DNA of 64,000 nucleotides from Mucor racemosus. Its lineage: Eukaryota > Mucoromycota > Mucoromycetes > Mucorales > Mucoraceae. Where the stretch lies: positions 682,001 to 746,000 of the forward strand of contig JAPEHQ010000003.1 of assembly GCA_027405735.1 (NCBI GenBank), written 5' to 3'. Positions within the stretch are counted from its first letter, which is position 1; each line of letters begins with the position of its first letter. The notes under the pieces are model-generated. The model was not told the origin of the DNA, searched no databases, and was given only the letters and a program-made list of their open reading frames with translations. Shown in pieces: positions 45,235-55,557 of the stretch. The position numbers and the translations under genes are program-made.

Positions 45235-48200
45235 CACTACGGCCGAACTATGCTTCCCATGGACATAATAATCTACATAGATGGGCAGAATAAAAAATTT
45301 TGTGCAAATCAGGCTGTCCAGATAAGCAGAGCAATGAGATAAAGGTTTTTTAGTTAGCTTATCAAAGTATATCAATCATAATATAATTAATAACGAAGAT
45401 AATTTGAATGGTTTAAAACAGATGTGAGTTACTCTGATTCAACAGAATTCCCTTATTGACGATATATATCAATTTGAAATTTGGGGTTTGAAAGGGTTCT
45501 GCCCATGTTCTTCTTTCGGAGACCAAATGGGAACAACGACAACAACCCGTTTGGTAACACTAAAAGTATTTATGCTTTTGTAAATTCCTGTTTGTAACAC
45601 ACAAAATCTTTTTTCTTTCCTACTCTTTCCTCATCAGCTCTTTTATTTACGGTTAAAACTACAACAGAAAGACTAATATTTTTTTATAAACTGAAATCCA
45701 GTAGCAGGTACAAGTACATGTTTTTCCTCTTGTTTATTTGGAAATAAATTATTAACTGTTAATGTTAGGGCACGGTATAATATCTTTCTCGAACAAAAAA
45801 AGCGTCCAGGACTTAATCATTTTTTTGTTCCATTATCTACGTTATAATCAATGCTTTTTTGGTCTAAAGTCGATATCTACCTGGAGAAAAACTGGTGATT
45901 ATAAAAGTATGTATAGTATTGACTTGATTTAAATGAATAAATAAACTCATGTTAGTCTATTTAGCTTCTAAAAATCATTTATTTCTATTTAGTGGCCAAC
46001 AGTTAAGAAGAGGAAAACAAGATGTTGTCTTGTATACAGTATCACTACCAACTATCAAAGGTGCACCATAATTATCACTTATTAGCTTGTTATTAATAAT
46101 TGATTTTACTAATAAATCAATTTTTATAGGTCAAAAGTAAGTTTATTGTAGTAAAGCATTGAATAAATTGGCTTGGGACAAAGAGGATGATAAAAAGATG
46201 GCAATAGGTTCCAGTGATGGCCATGTTTATGTTTATGATGTTGGAGGATGGGTAAGGCTAAAACTTAATGTAAATCACTTGTTGTAGCGCATTAATTATC
46301 AAGTAAGACTATATTATCATCAAATAAACTACCACATAATATTGATATTTATAAATATTTACAGTAGTAAGCTTGAATCAAGTGGGTACAGCATCATTAA
46401 TTCTTGAAAAAGTTCTCAAGTATTATAAAATCTCTTATTTTTAAGACTTACAAGGCTTATAAGCGGAATATTAATTTCAAAAATTATTCTTGTCCAGATC
46501 ATCAATTTTGACGTTTTTTAATTTTTTTTTCTGATTTTGCAAATTTAGAGTTAATTATACTACCAATTATGGAAACAAAAAATATACACATATGCAGAAT
46601 TTAGCGCTCTATTTGCTCAATAAAAAATAGCAAACATTTTTATTGCAAAATATTACATAAAAATCCTTTAATCAAAAAACCGTTTTTGGGACAAAACTAC
46701 AAATTTTCATTACTTAACATTTAATATTAAGTTTTTATAAAATGTGTATTACCTATAGCTACAATTTTCTCTCACATTGTAGTATATTTAAACGTTGATT
46801 TTGGTATCAAAATTTGATTTTTCTGATTTTTGATCAAAATCATGAGTGTTGGTAAGGATCAAATGAGCCCCGAAAATGTCCGCTACAAAAACTGAATTTT
46901 CAGACCATACATGGTTAAATATAAGAAAAGTAAAAAAAAGTACATTTTTTACTAAAAACTTAGATATACCATAGTATATAATAAGAGACTTGGCCGTTCA
47001 ATCAGTTGCTATGCTCAATTACTGCGTCTCTCTGAGGGCTCTCTTTTGTGATTTTTTAATGAATGTATGACATGACAGACGGTTTTTCTGGTAGAAAAAT
47101 GTATGTTTCTATGATAACAGACATTGCCTATTTCGTTTAGTTTGTGGTTTATGCGCTGTAATGCTGCTTTTGCATTGGCTGAAATGTGCAATTTAGCAAG
47201 GTTTTAAATGCGCTAAATAATGTAAAGCCTTGAAAATCCTTTTATACATGTGTTGTTTCTTTCTTTTTGTTTTCATATTCCAAGGATACATGCACCATTT
47301 GATAAGGCATATCAGACTATCAAGCTTGTATTCTTTTCTTTTACCTGAATGCACATTCTAGTACGTATAAAGGACTAACGTTTTTAATACAGGTAGCAGT
47401 CGTTATATTAGAGATTGGTATTTTCATTTAACCGCATTTTAGGATCAAATATCATTATTTACTACTGTATTGTTGAACTGTATTGTTGAACGTATTTCTT
47501 GATTACCAGATCAAATCGAAGGCAATGATATTTATATCTATCTACTCAATGAAAATCTAGAACTGGCTACAAACCCACAAAATGTTCCAGAAAAGTGATA
47601 AAATTTCAGATGAAATAGAAATAAAAAAAAAGAATAATCTAATGTTTTGTCTAATAACAATAGTTTTGATCGTAGCTATACTTGAAAACAAATCTTTTTA
47701 TCGCTGACAATCGTAAGCTAAAATAGTAAGTTTAAAGAAGGTTAATTTTGTTATATCAAAAGATACTAATATAAAAATACTCTGTTAAGAGATACATTTT
47801 ATTAATTCATTAATGCTTCATATTTATATGTTTAAATTTTATGTGTGATAAAATAATATATATAATCTTAGATTTGGCCTGCATATAAATTTAAGCAGTA
47901 GCAAGTGTTATTTAAGTTTATGCTAGAGCAAAAATCATTGTTGCTGTAAAAATTATAGCTATAAACATATTTACAAATGATGATAATCGTAAATATATTG
48001 GTTCTTGCATGTACTGCTCTACATCAACAACGTATTGAATTGTTTTGTTTATAATTTATATTAATAAAAACAAATGCAATTTAAAAACCTATTCCAGTAA
48101 AAAAATGCAATAAAGTTTTGAGAACGGCACGATGCTCATGTACAAACCAATTTGTGCCCACACAATCAGCTCATTATTATGCTCATGGTCAGATTTTATT

Positions 48201-48471
48201 ATTATTATGCACAAATAAGAAGGATAATGATATGCTTATGGGCAATTCTATTATTATGCACACATGGGATTAATGTTATGCACACGGACAGAATCTATAA
48301 TCCTGTACATACAGGCTTAGCATTGTGGTCGTGTGCGGTTTCTTTTGTTGTGCCCATGTGCATATTGTTATCTTTTTAAGCATATTCAGTGGGCACAGCA
48401 GCTCAGGCTATAGTGTGCAGTCCACCTGGGCACAACGAAATCATCTTTTGCAGCACAGGTCGGCTGTAGTG
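45235..48471 (+). mobile_element. CACTA-type non-autonomous element, copy B (3,237 bp, intact ends)
   Basis: The left end CACTACGGCCGAACTATGC and the reverse complement of the right end CACTACAGCCGACCTGTGC differ at four of 19 positions. CAT is duplicated at 45232-45234 and 48472-48474. CACTA ends plus a 3-bp duplication define the CACTA superfamily. Subterminal regions hold many GCACA/TGTGC words (e.g. around 48150-48460), as CACTA subterminal transposase-binding repeats do. No frame over about 75 codons, so it must be mobilised in trans. It contains a captured gene fragment at 45992-46256. Confidence 0.9.
45992..46256 (+). pseudogene. Captured gene fragment: dynein intermediate chain WD40-like, copy B
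   Basis: The exon-like block at 46153-46250 encodes KALNKLAWDKEDDKKM then AIGSSDGHVYVYDVGG. This is the conserved C-terminal repeat of cytoplasmic dynein intermediate chain (ALNKLAWD..G.KKxAxGSSDGHVYxYDxG). It is preceded by intron-like sequence and another block at 45992-46062 (GQQLRRGKQDVVLYTVSLP) of unknown origin. A stop codon lies 15 bp upstream of the KALNKL block, so no extended protein can be made. It lies wholly within a CACTA-type element and occurs in both copies. Confidence 0.65.
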
Positions 48472-48474
48472 CAT

Positions 48475-48834
48475 GTACCCAGTCTAGTCTGTATCCTAAA
48501 CATAGAGTATGCAATTATCTATAATTGTTTATGATTTTTAAGTTATAGTTAAGTTTCTATATTTCATGATCTTGGTTCTCGTTCAGATTTATGTTACTAA
48601 TCAATAATCCAATTTTATGTTGTATAAAAGACTTCTAGTGGTTCATATCACACGCCCTGGTTTTGAAGATTGAAAACTATGAAGATTTATTTTTTTTGAA
48701 AATTCAAATTTTGCTTAACCAGACCAGATACCTACAAAAAAAAACATATATAAAATCCATTTTAATACACGGAATGTAGCATTCTCTGAGTGCAATATCA
48801 TCAGTTCAAGTTAATCAATGAAGTTTGTCAACTA
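48475..48834. other. Spacer between CACTA copy B and R1 copy 5
   Basis: No gene or known repeat. Confidence 0.45.
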
Positions 48835-49050
48835 TAGATTGTATAACGAATATTTTTTAATCGACTAGAAAACGATTAAAAAAACATCAAAAACACGCAA
48901 AAAAGAAGCGCCTAGAATTTTTTCATACCTAAATATTGGGGATGTTGTCGAGTCGAGCTTGTACTAGTAAATTTGGCTGGCAAAACCTGGCTCGACACCA
49001 ATGCTACTAAATATGCTAAATAACACTTCAAAGCAAGTAAGTTTTATTAT
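48835..49050 (+). repeat. Dispersed repeat R1, copy 5, left part (split by chromovirus)
   Basis: Matches the central part of copies 3 and 4 (..aacgaatattttt.., ..aaaaatg/catcaaaaa.., caaagcaagtaagttttattat), with a local insertion containing GTCGAGTCGAGC..GGCTCGACAC. Interrupted at 49050 by the LTR element and resumed at 55558. Confidence 0.7.
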
Positions 49051-49712
49051 TGCAGTAAAATGTAAAATAAAAGCTTTGAAAAAAGATACAGTTTAAATCC
49101 TTCTTTATTCAAAAAATAGATAGTGTGCAATAGGTCTATATTTCTACTCTATTTATATTAGTTGTGCTTTTGTTATATCTGGGAGTTGCACCGTAACTGT
49201 CAGTGATCTATCAGAATTAGGAATAACCGAATTACCAACTTAGGACTTCTGTCAAACCGTGATGTTTAACATGCGAATCAGACAATGCTGCATTCCATAC
49301 ATATATCATCATGCTACTTATTAAATGATTGAAGCATGATTCCATTGTCTTCATGCAATATCCATATGTTTATTCTTTTTGGTAAATCAATTAGTTTGTT
49401 TGTGATTTTAAAGTTTATATTGAGCTTCTTGATTTACATAATCAAGGCGGTCTTTTAATGCCCGTTTTTGGCATATTTGTTAATGATCCGCATAGAGCAA
49501 TCCTTACTTTGATCTATGTGTTTCTTCAGCTTATTTTATGAATCAATTTGCTTTGTTTATGATTCGGTCTATTTTATTTATATGTTAAATTACTAATACT
49601 TTCTGTATTTACTGTTAAATTCATGTTATCTCTATTGAAATATTAGAGCATGGTTTTATGTGAGATAACATTTAATTTCTTATGTGGGGAAATAGTATCC
49701 TAGTTCAGCACA
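49051..49712 (-). repeat. 3' LTR of the chromovirus
   Basis: 662 bp. On the minus strand it begins TGTGCTGAACTAGG and ends CATTTTACTGCA. Contains TATAAATAG (reverse of the 49149 region) and GAATAAAG about 110 and 60 bp before its end, so R and U5 are short. Confidence 0.95.
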
Positions 49713-49714
49713 TG

Positions 49715-49721
49715 CCCCCCC
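49715..49721 (-). other. Polypurine tract of chromovirus
   Basis: G7 on the minus strand (AGCGGGGGGGCA) directly before the 3' LTR; expected primer for plus-strand DNA synthesis. Confidence 0.8.
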
Positions 49722-49881
49722 GCTAAACTCAATCAAGCATTGAGTTGACCCGAAGATTCGACATTTGGAGAAACTATTTCTTTATAAAGTTATTGTTTGG
49801 AGTAGTAAAAAATATTTTTTTTTTTTTTTGTAGTTTTGTTGTTTATTTGATTGATAATATAGGTAGAAAGAGTATTGCAAC

Positions 49882-49884
<3 letters not shown>

Positions 49885-49923
<39 letters not shown>
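49885..49923 (-). repeat. Internal A39 tract (T39 on + strand)
   Basis: Uninterrupted T39 on the + strand, starting three bases after the integrase stop codon on the minus strand. A second T15 run is at 49815-49829. Confidence 0.9.
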
Positions 49924-49926
49924 CGT

Positions 49927-50577
49927 TTACTTGGAAGTTTTAGGACGCTTGTTGCGACGGAAAGTGCTATTTGATGAGGATTTAGTTTTGCGTGAATTAT
50001 TTGTAGAGTCTATTTCAGTATCTTTGGGTGAAGTATTATTGATTCTTTTACGTAAAGTTTCACGGTTACGAAGATCCTTAATTTTCTTCCAGTAATTTGA
50101 AATTGGGATGGGGGAGGAGAACAAGTCAGGTGTGAGCCAATCATTTTCTCTTTCACCATATCCACTCCATTTAGTCAAGTATTCTGTGGTACCATCTGAT
50201 AAGGTTCGGTGGTCGCGAATTTCCTCGACGTCGTATACTTTCTCTTCAAGAGCTGTTTCATCAAGGGAAACTACTTTTAATTCAGAAGGTGTATATTCAC
50301 GATGGAGAAGTTCATGTGAATCGTCTTTTAAAACGTAATTTCCTGCTTGGGTGCGACGTACTATAACATAGGGTCCTGCATACATTGGAGCTAATTTATT
50401 AGCACGTCCTTCCGCCAATCGTACCATTACAGGTGTATCAACGGGAATATTTTCAAGTATATAATGTTTTTTGTTAAATTTATCGCTGTACAACTTTGCT
50501 AATTCTAATGTGCGTTGTTGTATAGCAGGAAAAACAATGTCATTCATGATTTCTGCACGTTTTTTGCAATTCTTCAA
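49927..50577 (-). CDS. Integrase C-terminal domain plus chromodomain (in +1 frame of Gag-Pol)
   Basis: Open frame of about 216 codons overlapping the Gag-Pol end by 38 nt. Contains the integrase GPY/F-type module (VDTPVMVRL; MYAGPYVIVRR; GNYVLKDD) and a chromodomain (YDVEEIRDHRTLSDG; EYLTKWSGYGERENDWL) with the aromatic/Trp positions of chromodomains that read methylated histone H3. Then comes a basic Ser/Asn-rich tail. No good ATG at its start. Relative to Gag-Pol it is offset by one nucleotide at an A6 run at about 50567-50572, either a recent 1-nt indel, an assembly error or programmed shifting. Confidence 0.88.
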   Translation of the reverse strand: MKNCKKRAEIMNDIVFPAIQQRTLELAKLYSDKFNKKHYILENIPVDTPVMVRLAEGRANKLAPMYAGPYVIVRRTQAGNYVLKDDSHELLHREYTPSELKVVSLDETALEEKVYDVEEIRDHRTLSDGTTEYLTKWSGYGERENDWLTPDLFSSPIPISNYWKKIKDLRNRETLRKRINNTSPKDTEIDSTNNSRKTKSSSNSTFRRNKRPKTSK

Positions 50578-53500
50578 GTGTTAATGCTTTTCGATTGTTT
50601 CTATTTTTTCTTTTGGGGTCAATGTTCACTTGTCGAGCGTACATTAGGGAAAATGGAGTGCTTGCAGTCCTGTCTCTTACTTTCATGTTGATTACCAACT
50701 GAGCAACAGGTAAGCGATCATCCCAATTGTATGTGTCATTTCCGCACATTTTTCGTAGGGTATTTATGACTATTTTCACCGCATTTTCGCTATGGCCATT
50801 CCCTTGGGGGTAATAAGGTGTACTAAAGACCATATCAATATTTAATGCTTTATTGATATAAGACGACAAGGAATTGCGAAATTCGCGGGCATTATCGCTG
50901 ACAATGACATTTACACTACAACCGTAATCAGAAAAAATGGATAGTAGCAAGGAAGCAATTGTATCACTTTGTTTATTCGGTGCTGGGCGAGCGATAATAT
51001 ATTTTGTGCAAATATCAACCACAACCAAGATATAGCAATTTCCTTTCCCAGATACGGGTAAGGGTCCAATCATGTCGAGTCCTATAAATTCAAAAGGTTC
51101 ATACGATACGACACTCTTCAATGGATTAAATCCTTTCTTGGTTATATTATGCATTGCACACTCTTTACACGACAACAACACCTCTTTTACATCTTTATAT
51201 ATAGAATTCCAGTGCAGCCCATGATATGTTTGAATTTGCTTTACACAAGCTGATATTCCAAAATGGCCAAATTTATGCGCATCTTTAATTATTTGGATTC
51301 TATCACTTTCAGGTGGGCAAATGTAGTCAGTGGTTGCTTCCTTAAATTCTTTACTATTAATCTTGACGGCAAGCACATTTAGATTTTTATCCTTGGAGTA
51401 CACCTTCTTTTGTTTTATAACTTGGTTTCCTCCTTTTGCTCTTCGTAACAGGATCAATTTTTCTAATTTTTTTATTTGCTGGTCATGCTCATCAGCAAGT
51501 TCTTCGTCTTCAGTAATGGCAGGGTACAATCTCGATAATCGATCAGCTAAGATATTTTCCATACCTTTGATATGTGATACCGAGAAATTGAATTCACCCA
51601 ATATTTCCAAGTAACTTTGAAGTGTACTATTTAGAGTAGACGACGTGAACAAATAGGTAAGGGCTAAGTGATCACAAAGTACAGTTATATTATTGTGTCC
51701 CCATAGTAAGGGTTTATACTTTTGGAAACCATATACAATGGCAGCAGTTTCTCTCCTATTAGTCGACCAATTTCTTTCTGCACTATTAAGAGATCTACTT
51801 GCAAATGCAATATGTTTGATTCGATCAAACTCATCTTTTTGAAATAGACAAGCCGAAATGCCAAGTACACTTGCATCAGTTTGTAAATAATACGGTTGCG
51901 ATGGTTCAGGTGCATATAAAATTTGATTAGACATTAAGATTTGTTTTATTCTTTCGAGTCGATCTGTATGCAACGGGGTCCATTTCTTTTTGATGTCTTT
52001 TTCGTTTCGTAGACTATCAATTGGGGCAGCTACCTTTGACAACATGGGACAATAATCTCGTAAGTGAGAAATAATGCCCATGATGCTTCGTACTTGTTTT
52101 GTTGTTTTTGGGATTTCCCAAGAATCAATGTTAGATAATTTTCTGGTATCAATTTTGGTGACATTTCTACTGATTACAAAGCCAAGCAAATAAACACTTG
52201 TTTGGAAGAAAGAGCACTTGTCAATATTGATTCTGAGGTTTACTTTTGTTAGTCGATTTACAACTAAATTTATAAGGATAATTTGTGTTTGTACATCTTT
52301 AGAAAAGAGAACAATATCATCGACATAATGCTCCAGACTACCTTGGAATTCACTGTCAATTTTGCTAATATCTTTATTTTCTTTGACATATACTTTTTTT
52401 ACTTCATTTCTCAGTTCTTGTTCAATGCCATTGAATAAAACTGACATATTATAAACGAACTGGCTTACTAGAAATTTCAATCCGAAAGGTGCACGAGTCC
52501 ATTGATATGTAATATTATTATGACTAAATATGAGGCAACGTCTCGATTCAGGTGACACAGGGTATGCAAAATACGCTTGTTTTAGGTCTAAAACACTTAT
52601 TATATTAGCACGACCTGATACTCTACCAAATATTTCCTGAATTTTTGGAATGGCAAAGTTTTCATGACAATCATTGTCAGATATTGCTGCGTTGATTCTT
52701 CTCAAATCACAACAAATTCTTAATTTGGTTTGTTTTCCAGTAACTGGATCACGTTTGGGTACAGCTAGTAAAGGCGAATGGAAAGTAGGATCAGGTTTTG
52801 TTATTTCAACAATTCCATCTTTCAACCATTGTTCCAGTTGTATCTTGATTTCGGCATTTGCATTAACAGCTAAGGGGTATTGACGAACAAAGCAATTGCT
52901 AGGATTTGTTATTTTTATTTTTACAACTGATTCAGGCATAGTACAAGCAGAATCACTAGGAATGGCAATGTTTTTTTCCAAAGCTGGTTGAATTAAAGCT
53001 AATAATTCCTTTCTTTCGCTTGGCGTCCCATAATCTGCTTTTTCAGGGTTAAACGTATTTTCAGGATCATGATTTATGTCTTCAAATTGTTTCAATTCAT
53101 TTTCTCTATCTGAATCAGGCCATTTAAAGGCTACACCACTCAGATAGATATTTAATTTTGGGAGAATGTCGATACCAAGAAGGACATCAAATTCAGTTGA
53201 CAATTCATCATTAAATTCGATTACCTCAAATTCATGTTTAAATTTAATGTTATTTGTGTACGTAACTTCCATTGGCTCAGTTTTACCAACTCTAGTTACA
53301 GAGCTGTTTTGTTTATTATCATTTACTGAAAGGAAATTTAGGTAACCATTTGTCTTGATTGTTTTAATAGATGAGAAATCTTTATTTAAAATTTTAATAT
53401 TTATAAAACTAATATCAGAGCCAGGATCAACTTTGCCAATTACTCTCCTATTATTTAATAGTAAAGGTGTTATTAGTTTCATATTATTGTTATTGTTTGT

Positions 53501-54859
53501 CTTTTTCGACTTACAAGGATATGCTCCATTTTCATAAATTTCCTTGATACTATTTTCTAAATTTTCATTTTCATTTCCTTCACTTTTAGAAGCAGAAGAG
53601 ACCGACAAAACGGAAACAGAAGCAGACTTTTGCTTCTTGGCAGCATGATATTCTTCACAAGTGTGGCCATGGCGCCAAGTACGACCGCAATGGCGGCAAG
53701 GAGCAGGGTTCTTGGTAGCGCGGTTTGGCCTATTTTTCTCCCCCAACATCCTTGCTTTAGGCAACTCAGAGGTGAGATCCACACCAGAAGACACAGAAGC
53801 AGCGACAGACTTCTCAGAGTGAAACTTTCGTTTCAACGGAGGATTGCTTGACTTACGGCTGGTATTCCAGGAACCTGGCGTTCTTTCTCCAAGTAAATTG
53901 AGAGCAACAGTTGAGATTTCTGAAGGAGTCCATCCTTGCTGGTTGGTACGCGACAACAAGACAGTTGAGATATTAAGCTGCCACTCATCAGGAAGACTAA
54001 GTAGAAAGATATCTCCAAGTGTTGAGTCTTCTCGATGGTAGCCAGCTTCCCCTGCGGTACGGAAAAATCGAATGGAATATTCATCCAACGTTTCATCATC
54101 TTCAATAGCCATGGTCATGACGGCTCTCTTCTTGTGTAATTTGGAAATTACAGTGCCAAATTTCTTAGCAAAGACGGACTTGACCTCCAACCAAGAGACA
54201 CATTTGAGGACCACTGTCTTCATCCAGTCGTCAAGATCATAAGGCAGGGTTAAAGGAATATATTTTTTCCATACATCGTTTATGTCTTGCCCAGACGAAT
54301 AAACAATTTTTTCAAATTCACCTAAAAAGTGATCAACGGATTTGTAAACTTCTTCTTGAGGAAAAGGCTTGCTCTTACTATCCTCCAACTGGAACTTTGG
54401 GAGGTCCCTTTTGCTAATCTTAAGCCCAGAAGAGATTGCCAATTTACTTGTTGAGTTTGTAGCCTTGAGACCTGCGGTCAAAGTCTTGATGTGCAATTCC
54501 AAGTTTGATAAGACTTCCCGAAGTTCATTCGCTTTCTTATTCCCTGCAACAGTTTCCAAATTACACATTGCTTCAAGGTAGTCCTTCTTTACTTTTTCCT
54601 TTTTTTGCAAAGTTCTTTTCAAAATTTCTTTGTGAGAAACAGGTGCAGGAGGGCGAGCATCTTCCAAGATCTCTTGATCAGATGTAGTACTAAGCTTATC
54701 TTCTTCATCTACGGTAGGAGGAGGAGGAGAGATTTCCATGTCCTTCAGCTTCTCAGTAGCAACCGACATGGCAGTAGAAGGTAATAAAGACTCCTCCAAG
54801 GGTTCAGGAGACAAAGGTTGCTCGGGAGACAAGGGAGAATCAGAGGCGATAGAAGACAT
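50540..54859 (-). CDS. Chromovirus Gag-Pol polyprotein (1,439 aa)
   Basis: One open frame from ATG at 54859. Gag about 1-400 (Pro/Ser-rich start, coiled coil 75-130, capsid-like 165-330) with a zinc-knuckle-like CRHCGRTWRHGHTC at 388-401, whose spacing is not the standard CX2CX4HX4C. Protease DPGSDIS at 478-484 (family usually D-T/S-G) and LLGIDIL at 560-566. RT about 655-900 with YVDD at 845-848. RNase H about 985-1110 with TDAS at 994. Integrase: His1195, His1199, Cys1231 and Cys1234 zinc site, and catalytic Asp1262, Asp1322 and Glu1358. Gag and Pol are in one frame, as in Tf1-like elements. The frame leaves the integrase C-terminus after about residue 1432 and stops at 50540; the rest is in the next frame. 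Confidence 0.95.
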   Translation of the reverse strand: MSSIASDSPLSPEQPLSPEPLEESLLPSTAMSVATEKLKDMEISPPPPTVDEEDKLSTTSDQEILEDARPPAPVSHKEILKRTLQKKEKVKKDYLEAMCNLETVAGNKKANELREVLSNLELHIKTLTAGLKATNSTSKLAISSGLKISKRDLPKFQLEDSKSKPFPQEEVYKSVDHFLGEFEKIVYSSGQDINDVWKKYIPLTLPYDLDDWMKTVVLKCVSWLEVKSVFAKKFGTVISKLHKKRAVMTMAIEDDETLDEYSIRFFRTAGEAGYHREDSTLGDIFLLSLPDEWQLNISTVLLSRTNQQGWTPSEISTVALNLLGERTPGSWNTSRKSSNPPLKRKFHSEKSVAASVSSGVDLTSELPKARMLGEKNRPNRATKNPAPCRHCGRTWRHGHTCEEYHAAKKQKSASVSVLSVSSASKSEGNENENLENSIKEIYENGAYPCKSKKTNNNNNMKLITPLLLNNRRVIGKVDPGSDISFINIKILNKDFSSIKTIKTNGYLNFLSVNDNKQNSSVTRVGKTEPMEVTYTNNIKFKHEFEVIEFNDELSTEFDVLLGIDILPKLNIYLSGVAFKWPDSDRENELKQFEDINHDPENTFNPEKADYGTPSERKELLALIQPALEKNIAIPSDSACTMPESVVKIKITNPSNCFVRQYPLAVNANAEIKIQLEQWLKDGIVEITKPDPTFHSPLLAVPKRDPVTGKQTKLRICCDLRRINAAISDNDCHENFAIPKIQEIFGRVSGRANIISVLDLKQAYFAYPVSPESRRCLIFSHNNITYQWTRAPFGLKFLVSQFVYNMSVLFNGIEQELRNEVKKVYVKENKDISKIDSEFQGSLEHYVDDIVLFSKDVQTQIILINLVVNRLTKVNLRINIDKCSFFQTSVYLLGFVISRNVTKIDTRKLSNIDSWEIPKTTKQVRSIMGIISHLRDYCPMLSKVAAPIDSLRNEKDIKKKWTPLHTDRLERIKQILMSNQILYAPEPSQPYYLQTDASVLGISACLFQKDEFDRIKHIAFASRSLNSAERNWSTNRRETAAIVYGFQKYKPLLWGHNNITVLCDHLALTYLFTSSTLNSTLQSYLEILGEFNFSVSHIKGMENILADRLSRLYPAITEDEELADEHDQQIKKLEKLILLRRAKGGNQVIKQKKVYSKDKNLNVLAVKINSKEFKEATTDYICPPESDRIQIIKDAHKFGHFGISACVKQIQTYHGLHWNSIYKDVKEVLLSCKECAMHNITKKGFNPLKSVVSYEPFEFIGLDMIGPLPVSGKGNCYILVVVDICTKYIIARPAPNKQSDTIASLLLSIFSDYGCSVNVIVSDNAREFRNSLSSYINKALNIDMVFSTPYYPQGNGHSENAVKIVINTLRKMCGNDTYNWDDRLPVAQLVINMKVRDRTASTPFSLMYARQVNIDPKRKNRNNRKALTLEELQKTCRNHE

Positions 54860-54895
54860 AAGGTAGAATCAATAATTGATGTAAACTGTAAAAAA

Positions 54896-55557
54896 TGCAG
54901 TAAAATGTAAAATAAAAGCTTTGAAAAAAGATACAGTTTAAATCCTTCTTTATTCAAAAAATAGATAGTGTGCAATAGGTCTATATTTCTACTCTATTTA
55001 TATTAGTTGTGCTTTTGTTATATCTGGGAGTTGCACCGTAACTGTCAGTGATCTATCAGAATTAGGAATAACCGAATTACCAACTTAGGACTTCTGTCAA
55101 ACCGTGATGTTTAACATGCGAATCAGACAATGCTGCATTCCATACATATATCATCATGCTACTTATTAAATGATTGAAGCATGATTCCATTGTCTTCATG
55201 CAATATCCATATGTTTATTCTTTTTGGTAAATCAATTAGTTTGTTTGTGATTTTAAAGTTTATATTGAGCTTCTTGATTTACATAATCAAGGCGGTCTTT
55301 TAATGCCCGTTTTTGGCATATTTGTTAATGATCCGCATAGAGCAATCCTTACTTTGATCTATGTGTTTCTTCAGCTTATTTTATGAATCAATTTGCTTTG
55401 TTTATGATTCGGTCTATTTTATTTATATGTTAAATTACTAATACTTTCTGTATTTACTGTTAAATTCATGTTATCTCTATTGAAATATTAGAGCATGGTT
55501 TTATGTGAGATAACATTTAATTTCTTATGTGGGGAAATAGTATCCTAGTTCAGCACA
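54896..55557 (-). repeat. 5' LTR of the chromovirus
   Basis: Same 662 bp as the left copy, with no difference noticed. Drives transcription leftwards. TATAAATAG near 54994-55001, then AATAAA, then the LTR end at 54896. The next bases on the minus strand (TTTTTTACAGTTTACATC) show no obvious tRNA-complementary primer site. Confidence 0.95.

Larger units (their letters stand above)
49051..55557 (-). mobile_element. Ty3/gypsy LTR retrotransposon (chromovirus), 6,507 bp, target duplication ATTAT
   Basis: Two 662-bp LTRs (49051-49712 and 54896-55557), each TGCAGTAAAATG..TTCAGCACA on the + strand, flanked by ATTAT at 49046-49050 and 55558-55562. Coding is on the minus strand in the order gag, protease, RT, RNase H, integrase, chromodomain. 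Integrase after RT plus a chromodomain defines a Ty3/gypsy chromovirus. Polypurine tract at 49713-49722. The LTRs look identical in every part compared, so the insertion is recent. It inserted into an R1 repeat. Confidence 0.95.
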
